Positions 32,531-38,757 of a DNA stretch of 64,000 nucleotides are shown here, piece after piece. Positions within the stretch are counted from its first letter, which is position 1. Each line of letters begins with the position of its first letter. The DNA comes from Streptomyces sp. AA1529 (lineage in GTDB: Bacteria > Actinomycetota > Actinomycetes > Streptomycetales > Streptomycetaceae), in assembly GCF_000280905.1 (NCBI RefSeq), contig NZ_ALAP01000098.1, positions 1 through 64,000 of the forward strand, read 5' to 3'. The notes below the pieces were generated by a model. It was not told the origin of the DNA and did not search any database. It was given only the letters and a program-made list of their open reading frames with translations. A program made the translations under genes and the position numbers.

Positions 32531-35368
32531 GTGGTGGAGCAGCTCACACAGCACGATCCGCGGCGGATCGGCCCGTTCGAGGTGCTGGGTCGTCTCGGTT
32601 CCGGCGGTATGGGGCTGGTCTACCTCGCCCGCTCGGCGTCCGGCCGCCGGGTCGCGATCAAGACGGTGCGCACCGAACTGGCCGAGGATCAGCTCTTCCG
32701 GGTGCGCTTCACCCGCGAGGTCGAGGCGGCCCGGGCCGTGAGCGGCTTCTACACCGCCGCCGTCGTGGACGCCGACCCGCGCGCCGCCGTGCCGTGGCTG
32801 GCCACCGCCTATGTGCCCGCGCCCTCCCTGGAGGAAATAGTCACCGAGTGCGGACCGGTGCCCGTGCAGGCCGTGCGCTGGCTGGCGGCGGGGGTCGCCG
32901 AGGCGCTCCAGTCCATCCACGGCGCGGGCCTGGTGCACCGCGACCTCAAGCCGTCCAACGTGCTCGTGCTGGAGGACGGCCCCCGCGTCATCGACTTCGG
33001 CATCGCCTCGGGCGTCTCCAACACCCGGCTGACCATGACGAACGTCGCCGTGGGCACCCCCGCCTACATGTCCCCCGAGCAGGCGCGGGACTCCCGCAGC
33101 GTCACCGGGGCCAGCGACATCTTCTCGCTCGCCTCCACCCTCGTCTTCGCCGCTACCGGCCACGCGCCCTTCCACGGGGCCAACCCGGTGGAGACGGTCT
33201 TCATGCTGCTGCGCGAGGGGCCCGACCTGGAGGGGCTGCCGGAAGCGCTGCGGCCGCTGATCGACTCCTGTATGCGGATGGCCGCCGAGGAGCGGCCCAC
33301 GCCCGCCGATCTGCAGGCGCAGCTCGCCCCGCACCTCTTCGGCGCCGGGAGCGACGACAGCGGCACGGTGTCGGCCTGGCTGCCGTCCACGGCCGTCTCG
33401 CTGATCGAGCGCCGCAGAGGGGGCCGCACGATGCGGCGGCAGAGCGCGGCCGCGGCCGACGCGGCACCCGCCGGGTCCGGGCCCGGGCCCGGCGCGGCCG
33501 CGGCCGGTGGCGGAGGCTCGGCCCTCGGGTCCGTGGGACCCGGCGGGCCGCCCGCAGCCGGACGCGCGGCCGGCGGACCGGACCCGGCGGCCTCCGGACC
33601 GGCGGGACCCGGCGCCGCCGTGGCGGAGTGGGACCAGGGCATTCCGCCGGGGCCGCGGGCCGTCGGCTCGACCGGACCGTCCGGCGTCCCGGGCGGTTCC
33701 GCGTCCGACGGGGTGCCGGGTGGTCCGGCCTCCGGCGCGGCCCAGGGCCCGGACGCGGGGCCGGTCGTCTCGCGTCCCGCCGCCCAGCCCGGAACCCCCG
33801 GCGCCGGGTCCGTGCAGTTGCCCGGCGCGCAGGTGCCGATCGGACCGGGGCCCCGGCGCCCCGACGAGACCGGCCGGGACGCCGAGGCGGCCGCCACCTC
33901 CGGCTGGGTGCGTCCGCCCGCCGGCCAGGACGGCGCCCCGCAGGCCGCCGCCCAGCCGTATGCGCAGCAGCCTCCCAGGCCCGCCTCGGCGGCGGTGCCG
34001 TCGCTGTCGTCGGCCGAACCGGCGGCGCCGGCGCCGCCCGCGCCGCACCCGCTGGCCCGCCCCTACGGGGCTCCCGGTCCGCGGCATGCCGGGAACTCCG
34101 ACCACGGTCCGGGGCAGCCCTCGACCGTGCCCCCGCCCACCGGACCGCCGCTCCAGCAGCACTCCGGGGTGCCGCAGGCGCCGCCGTCCGCGGGGCCGGG
34201 GCAGGCCGGCGGCGGCCCGCACCCCGACGGTCCGCAGCGCTGGCGTCCGTGGCGGTTCCGGATGTCGAACGACGTGTGGGGCTCGCCCGTGGTCGCCGAC
34301 GAGCTGGTGTACGTGACCTCCTTCGAGGTGCACGCGCTGGACGTGGCGAGCGGACGCAGGCAGTTCAAGACCCGGGAGGTCGCCTGGTCGATGGCGGTCT
34401 CCGGGGGCCGGGTGCACGCCTCGGACGGGCCCAGCCTGTACGCGCTGGACGCCACCGACGGCTCCGAGCGGTGGCGGCTGGCCACCGACGGCTGGGTCTA
34501 CTCGCTCCAGGTCGACCGCGGCACCGTGGTCACCGGTACCCGCGGCGGCGGGATCCAGGCGTGGGAGGCGGCCAGCGGCGAGAAGCTGTGGGAGCTGACG
34601 GGCGCGCAGGCCGACTTCGAGACCCCGGAGGCGGGGCCGGTCATCGCCGACGGTGCCGTCTGCACCTGGGCCGACGGGCGGCTGTACGTGCTGGAGGCGC
34701 GCACCGGCGCGGAGCGCTGGACCTACCCGGTGGGCGACGCCTCCGCCACCGGCGGGGTTCCCGTGCGGGTGACGTCGGCGCCGGACGGAGCACTGTACGT
34801 GTGTGCGGGCTCCCGGGTGTTCGCGCTGGACGCCGCGACCGGGCGCGAGCGGTGGCGGTTCGACGCCCCGGCGGCCTTCCTCTGCCCGCCCGCGTTCGTA
34901 CCGGGCCCCGGGGTGACCGGCGGGGGCATCTACCTCGCCGACTACCTGGGCACCGTCTACGCGCTGGACTCCGGTACGGGCCACGACCGCTGGCGGATCG
35001 CCACCGAGCCGCGGCACTCGACCGAGCCGGTCGTCACCGCGGACGGGCTGGTGCACCTCGGCAGCGGCAGCGCCCTGTACACGCTGGACGCGGTGAGCGG
35101 AACACCCCGCTGGCGCTTCGCGACCGGCGCCGACGTGGTGGGTGCGCCCGTCGTCGCCGACGGGCGGGTGCACTTCGGGTCCGCGGACCACTGCCTCTAC
35201 ACGGTCGATGCGGTGGGCGGGCAGCTCCGCTGGAAGCTGGCGACCGGCGGCGAGATCACCGGTTCGCCGGTGGCCGTCGGCGGGGTGGTGTACGCGTGCA
35301 GCAAGGACCGCTGCGTCTACGCGCTGGACGCCACGAAGGGCACCGGCCAGGCCCGCCACTCCGCCTGA
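32531..35368 (+). CDS. afsK: Serine/threonine protein kinase AfsK with PQQ-like propeller
   Basis: The 945-residue kinase phosphorylates AfsR in S. coelicolor and so controls secondary metabolism. The kinase domain is at about 10-265 (LGRLGSGGMGLVYLARS, RRVAIKTVRTELAEDQ, GLVHRDLKPSNVLVLEDGP, RVIDFGIASGVSN, VGTPAYMSPEQARDS). A long Pro/Gly/Ala linker follows (about 300-570), then a PQQ-type beta-propeller with repeats such as VYVTSFEVHALDVASGR and LYALDATDGSERWRL. The N-terminus (VVEQLTQHDPRRIGPFEVLG) matches AfsK closely. S. coelicolor AfsK is about 799 residues, so the linker here is longer. GTG 32531 aligns with the AfsK start; GTG 32534 and 32483 are alternatives. Confidence 0.95.
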   Translation: MVEQLTQHDPRRIGPFEVLGRLGSGGMGLVYLARSASGRRVAIKTVRTELAEDQLFRVRFTREVEAARAVSGFYTAAVVDADPRAAVPWLATAYVPAPSLEEIVTECGPVPVQAVRWLAAGVAEALQSIHGAGLVHRDLKPSNVLVLEDGPRVIDFGIASGVSNTRLTMTNVAVGTPAYMSPEQARDSRSVTGASDIFSLASTLVFAATGHAPFHGANPVETVFMLLREGPDLEGLPEALRPLIDSCMRMAAEERPTPADLQAQLAPHLFGAGSDDSGTVSAWLPSTAVSLIERRRGGRTMRRQSAAAADAAPAGSGPGPGAAAAGGGGSALGSVGPGGPPAAGRAAGGPDPAASGPAGPGAAVAEWDQGIPPGPRAVGSTGPSGVPGGSASDGVPGGPASGAAQGPDAGPVVSRPAAQPGTPGAGSVQLPGAQVPIGPGPRRPDETGRDAEAAATSGWVRPPAGQDGAPQAAAQPYAQQPPRPASAAVPSLSSAEPAAPAPPAPHPLARPYGAPGPRHAGNSDHGPGQPSTVPPPTGPPLQQHSGVPQAPPSAGPGQAGGGPHPDGPQRWRPWRFRMSNDVWGSPVVADELVYVTSFEVHALDVASGRRQFKTREVAWSMAVSGGRVHASDGPSLYALDATDGSERWRLATDGWVYSLQVDRGTVVTGTRGGGIQAWEAASGEKLWELTGAQADFETPEAGPVIADGAVCTWADGRLYVLEARTGAERWTYPVGDASATGGVPVRVTSAPDGALYVCAGSRVFALDAATGRERWRFDAPAAFLCPPAFVPGPGVTGGGIYLADYLGTVYALDSGTGHDRWRIATEPRHSTEPVVTADGLVHLGSGSALYTLDAVSGTPRWRFATGADVVGAPVVADGRVHFGSADHCLYTVDAVGGQLRWKLATGGEITGSPVAVGGVVYACSKDRCVYALDATKGTGQARHSA

Positions 35369-35369
35369 A

Positions 35370-35434
35370 CCCGCTCCTCCCCGTCCGCGTCCCGGGCGAC
35401 CACCGGGCACAGCCCGCCGGGGGCCGGGAGCGGG
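35370..35434. terminator. Possible convergent terminator after afsK
   Basis: CCCGCTCC (35370-35377) pairs with GGAGCGGG (35427-35434) with a long GC-rich interior, between the converging genes afsK and 35448-36326. Confidence 0.35.
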
Positions 35435-35447
35435 GTGGGGCGGTCGC

Positions 35448-36326
35448 TCAGGCCGCGTCCCGTCCACGGTGCGGCCAGGTGTCCTCGTCGCCTGGGTCGC
35501 CGGGGCTGCCGGGCCGCCTGCTCCCGGAGGACGGCCCCTCGTCCCCGGGCCGCCGCTCGTACGGCTCGTCCAGCGGGGCCCCCTGGGTGCCGGGCTGCGG
35601 CTCGTACGGTTCGGGGCCCTCGGGCAGCGGCGGCTCCGTGCCCATCTCCCGGGGTCCGCCGTACGGTTGCTGCGGCGGCGGTGCCCCCGGCTCGGGCGGC
35701 TGCGGCCCCGGGTACCCCTGTGGCGGCGGAGGGGGCCCGCCCGCGCCCGGCCCCGGCGGGGGCTGCTGCCACCGGGGATCGGCGTGCGGCCGTTCCGGCG
35801 GCGGAGGTCCCACGAACGGCTGCTCCAGGGTGTCCTCGGTGCGGTCCGGTGCCCCGTGGAAGGGCGGTGCAGCGGCCGCGGGTTCGGCCGCGTGCCGTCG
35901 TCGGGCCGCGGCGCGGCGGCCCGACATCAGGGCCCCGGCGAGCAGCAGCAGGAATCCGCCGCCCAGGGCCAGCCAGGCCCCGGAGGCGAGCCCGCCGGTG
36001 TTGCCGGCGGAGAGGCTGCCGGCGGCCTGTCCCTGCCGCACCATCCACAGGATGGTGACGCCCAGGCCCAGCACGCCCGCCAGCGCCACGGTCAGCCGCG
36101 AGCGCAGCAGCACGCCGAGCACGGCCACCACCGCCACGACCAGCATCAGCACGAACAGCCCGGTGAACAGGGCCGCACCGGCGGTGGTGACGCCGGTCCC
36201 CGTGAAGAGGTCGTCGATGCGGAAATCACGCCCGAGGCGGCCGTCGTACCACGGTCGGAAGGGGCTGTATACGGCGGCCGCCGCTCCGATGAGGGCGAGC
36301 AGGGACCCGAGAAGGTTCCGGATCAT
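35448..36326 (-). CDS. Membrane protein with proline-rich tail
   Basis: The 292-residue protein has four predicted transmembrane segments (residues about 5-20, 48-70, 78-98, 118-135, for example ALFTGLFVLMLVVAVVAVLG and LTVALAGVLGLGVTILWMV) followed by a 150-residue Pro/Gly/Glu tail (PPPPQGYPGPQPPEPG and similar). No known family. ATG 36326. It lies between afsK and afsR in the afs region. Confidence 0.75.
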   Translation of the reverse strand: MIRNLLGSLLALIGAAAAVYSPFRPWYDGRLGRDFRIDDLFTGTGVTTAGAALFTGLFVLMLVVAVVAVLGVLLRSRLTVALAGVLGLGVTILWMVRQGQAAGSLSAGNTGGLASGAWLALGGGFLLLLAGALMSGRRAAARRRHAAEPAAAAPPFHGAPDRTEDTLEQPFVGPPPPERPHADPRWQQPPPGPGAGGPPPPPQGYPGPQPPEPGAPPPQQPYGGPREMGTEPPLPEGPEPYEPQPGTQGAPLDEPYERRPGDEGPSSGSRRPGSPGDPGDEDTWPHRGRDAA

Positions 36327-36550
36327 GGTCTCGCCTCGCTTTCCGGCGCCGCTCCCGGCGCCGCACGGGTGCGTGATCCGCGTTCGACGCTACGCCGCCG
36401 GGAACCCCCTCGCCACCGCGCGCGTCCTGAGCCGATGATAGGAGTTGTACTGCACGCGACAACTGCCCGGACGGGTGCCTGGCGCCCCGGGTGCCGTGTG
36501 CGCGCGGCGCGCACCGACCGTCGCGGAACGATGTCTCGGGGGAGTCCCAT

Positions 36551-37102
36551 ATGCAGCGGATGCGTCATCTCAAGCTGATCGCCGCCGTCACGCTCGTGCT
36601 GGTGGCGTTGAGCGGCTTCAGCCCGGCCCGGTCCTCCGGCGGCCGCGGCGGCAGCAAGAGCCACAGCAAGAGCCGCAGCGGGCACGGCGGCGGCGGTTGC
36701 AGCAGCAAGAAGTCCAGCAGCCACAGCTCCAGCCGGCACTACGACAACGACTACGACAACGACTACGACAGCGACGACAGCTCCGGCACCACCACCTCCG
36801 GCAGCTCCCGCCAGAACCGGGCCAGGGGCTCGGGCACCGTCACCGAGTGCGCCGCGGCCAAGGGGAAGAAGCTGAAGAACCGGGACGAGCCCGGTGCCAC
36901 CGTGCGGGTCCGCAACTCCGGCGGCAGCAAGGGCACTTTCGACGTCGAGGTGGCCTTCCGCGACGGCGACAGCGAGATCGTCGACACGGGTTCGGCCTTC
37001 GCCGTGGTGCGCCCGGGCCGCAGCAAGACGGTCCAGGTGCCGATGGACCACCCCGACCAGCTGCGCAAGGTCCGCGAGTGCGAGGTCACCTCGGTCTCCT
37101 GA
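36551..37102 (+). CDS. Secreted protein with Ser/Lys and Asp-Asn-Tyr repeats
   Basis: The 183-residue protein has a signal peptide or N-terminal anchor (HLKLIAAVTLVLVALSGFS), a basic Ser/Lys/His-rich low-complexity stretch, and a YDNDYDNDYDSDD repeat, followed by a folded C-terminal part (GTVTECAAAKGKKLKNRDEP, VRVRNSGGSKGTFDVEVAFR, SKTVQVPMDHPDQLRKVREC). The last part resembles small CARDB-like beta domains; two cysteines could pair. ATG 36551 has GGGGGAG 7 nt upstream. Confidence 0.75.
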   Translation: MQRMRHLKLIAAVTLVLVALSGFSPARSSGGRGGSKSHSKSRSGHGGGGCSSKKSSSHSSSRHYDNDYDNDYDSDDSSGTTTSGSSRQNRARGSGTVTECAAAKGKKLKNRDEPGATVRVRNSGGSKGTFDVEVAFRDGDSEIVDTGSAFAVVRPGRSKTVQVPMDHPDQLRKVRECEVTSVS

Positions 37103-37173
37103 GCCGATCGGCCCCGGGGCGACCGCCTCCGGGGCCGGCCCCCGGGGTCGGCCGGCTTTCGGGGCGGCGCCGC

Positions 37174-37332
37174 TCAGGGGGTGGAGTGCCCCCACAGGAA
37201 CAGGCCGCCCAGAACGACGAACACCGTGATGACGATCAGGGCGAGGCCGACCGGGTTTCTCGGGTTGTACACGTACCGGCTGGTTCCCCAGCGGCTGCGG
37301 ATGAGGACGGGCTCGTGGTCGCGCTTGTGCAT
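37174..37332 (-). CDS. Small single-pass membrane protein
   Basis: The 52-residue product starts MHKRDHEPVLIRSRWGTSRY and ends in a helix VGLALIVITVFVVLGGLFLW. No family known. ATG 37332 has a TACTGT box 6 nt upstream (37339-37344) on the minus strand and no ribosome site, so it is probably leaderless. Confidence 0.7.
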   Translation of the reverse strand: MHKRDHEPVLIRSRWGTSRYVYNPRNPVGLALIVITVFVVLGGLFLWGHSTP

Positions 37333-37861
37333 GCCGGAACAGTAGAAGGTGCGACCCGCCGCTGTGGGGGGTCGCACCCGGCAGTCTCGGCCGCCCGCAC
37401 CCTGCCGGGCTGCGCCGCCCGCACCCTGCCGGGCTGCGCCGCCCGCACGCCGGTCGGCACCCGTCGGCGGCGACCGCCTCGCCCGGCAAGGTCAACCGCC
37501 GGTCTTCCCCGCCCGGTTGCCGGGGAACAGTGCGTACGGCGCGCCGATGCGCAGCCTGCCGCCGGGCTCCGCGGCGCCGCGCTCGGAGAAGTGCCGTGGA
37601 GCTGCGCGATGTCCACACCCTGTGGACACGGATCCGCGTGCATCCGGAGCTGCTGCGCCGCCGTCCGGGCCGGGCCGCGCAGCGGGCCCCGGCCCGGTGG
37701 TCGACCCTGCCACGGCGCCGTGCCGGGTATGCGCGGACACGCGCCCGGCACGGAGACGGATCCGCGCCGGGGCGGACGGTGCGGCCCCGGCGCGGAACCG
37801 GACCGGGTACTCACCCGGCCCGGGTGCGGCGGTCGTTCTGCCGCGTGAGCGGCACCGGCGA
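37333..37861. other. Intergenic stretch with a 24-bp tandem repeat
   Basis: 529 nt. Contains the repeat at 37391-37449. No gene is supported. Confidence 0.45.
37391..37449. repeat. 24-bp tandem repeat, about 2.5 copies
   Basis: Units 37391-37414 and 37415-37438 are identical (CCGCCCGCACCCTGCCGGGC then TGCG); a partial third copy follows. Confidence 0.85.
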
Positions 37862-38020
37862 TCAGGTGGAGTGGTTGTTCTCCGTGTGGGCGGCACCGGC
37901 GGTCAGGTGGTGCCCCACGGACGGCTGATCGGCGGTGGCGGCCAGAGAGGGTCCCGCCAGCAGGCCGACGAGGCCGAAGGCGAGCGCCGTTGCGGCAAGA
38001 ATGCTTCTTACACGACTCAC
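37862..38020 (-). CDS. Small secreted peptide with AfsS-like NNH tail
   Basis: The 52-residue product starts VSRVRSILAATALAFGLVGL and has a signal peptide ending at PSLA. The predicted mature peptide is about 25 residues and ends in AAHTENNHST. The DNA for that end (37871-37886) is identical over 16 bp to part of afsS, whose product repeats the same ENNH(G/S)T motif. GTG 38020 has GGAG 5 nt upstream; a longer frame reaches 38206 but has no signals. The gene lies 250 nt downstream of afsS on the same strand, behind two hairpins (38100-38144 and 38193-38245). Confidence 0.65.
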   Translation of the reverse strand: MSRVRSILAATALAFGLVGLLAGPSLAATADQPSVGHHLTAGAAHTENNHST

Positions 38021-38099
38021 GGTGACTCCAAGTCGGTTCGGGATCGAATGCTTGTGCCTTGACTGTTCAGTACCCAACTCCGGGCGTTCTGCCCGGACA

Positions 38100-38144
38100 A
38101 CCGGCGACGGGTCCGCACCGGTCCCGTGCGGGCCGGTCGCCGGT
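38100..38144. terminator. Hairpin between afsS and the small peptide gene
   Basis: A 9-bp perfect stem (38100-38108 with 38136-38144) with an inner CCGCAC/GTGCGG stem. It is a second possible stop for the afsS transcript, or part of the promoter region of the peptide gene. Confidence 0.45.
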
Positions 38145-38192
38145 GGGCGTGGCCGCCGGGTGCGGGCCCGGGCCCGCACCCTGGCGGTGAAG

Positions 38193-38245
38193 GCGCGGGT
38201 TGCCATCGACGACTCCCCCTCTACGCCGTCGATGGCGACCCGCGC
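38193..38245 (-). terminator. afsS terminator hairpin
   Basis: A 19-bp stem with one mismatch or G-U (38193-38211 with 38227-38245) and a 15-nt loop, starting 26 nt after the afsS stop codon. Confidence 0.75.
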
Positions 38246-38271
38246 TTCTTCCCCCTGCGGTGATGGTCTCG

Positions 38272-38529
38272 TTACCGGGCGCCGACTTGGGCCTGCTCCG
38301 GCTCCCCGGACTCCTCGGATATCCGGGAGTCCCCGGACGTCCCGGGCTGCTGCGACGCCTCAGGAAGGATGGTGCCGTGGTTGTTCTGGGCGACCATCGG
38401 CGTGCTGGTGCCGTGGTTGTTCTCCGTGCCGGTCGTGCCGGTCGTGCCGGTCGTGCTGGTGTCGTGGTTGCTCTGGGTCCCCGTTGTGGACTCTTCCTGC
38501 TCGTCCACGGTCTGCTCGTGAGTGGCCAT
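38272..38529 (-). CDS. afsS: AfsS, small activator of secondary metabolism
   Basis: The 85-residue protein has three copies of a xNH(G/D)T motif (NH at 21-22, 38-39, 50-51) in a Thr/Gly-rich chain, the repeat style of AfsS (AfsR2). S. coelicolor AfsS is 63 residues; this one is longer, with an extra TTG repeat (26-34) and an acidic tail. AfsS stimulates antibiotic genes by an unsolved mechanism. It lies downstream of afsR on the same strand, as in S. coelicolor, and the intergenic region carries an AfsR-like direct repeat. ATG 38529 has GAGGAG 9 nt upstream. Confidence 0.85.
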   Translation of the reverse strand: MATHEQTVDEQEESTTGTQSNHDTSTTGTTGTTGTENNHGTSTPMVAQNNHGTILPEASQQPGTSGDSRISEESGEPEQAQVGAR

Positions 38530-38710
38530 GGTGGCTAGCTCCTCGTTCTAGGGCGTTGAATCCCTGGTGGAAACCCGCCCGGCAGCTCCCCCGAGGACCG
38601 CCGGACGGGTCTGTTGCGGCCGCTCACCGTACCGGGGCCAGCGGCTTCCTCCCCCTGACCCGCCTGCCCCCCGACGCGGCGGATCGTTGAGTAAGAGCAT
38701 CGCCGAGAGC

Positions 38711-38729
38711 GATAAACGATTGATGAACG
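38711..38729 (-). promoter_or_regulatory. AfsR/PhoP-like direct repeat upstream of afsS
   Basis: On the minus strand CGTTCATC and CGTTTATC are spaced 11 bp apart, between the afsR stop and the afsS start. AfsR and PhoP bind overlapping 11-bp direct repeats in the afsS promoter of S. coelicolor. A -10-like GATGCT lies downstream. Confidence 0.6.
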
Positions 38730-38757
38730 CCTGATAATCGAGGCCGCGAGGCGCCTC

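Noticed and set aside
32285-35467. Minus-strand open frame of over 1000 codons opposite afsK
   Set aside because: It mirrors the afsK coding frame; no ribosome site and no family features.
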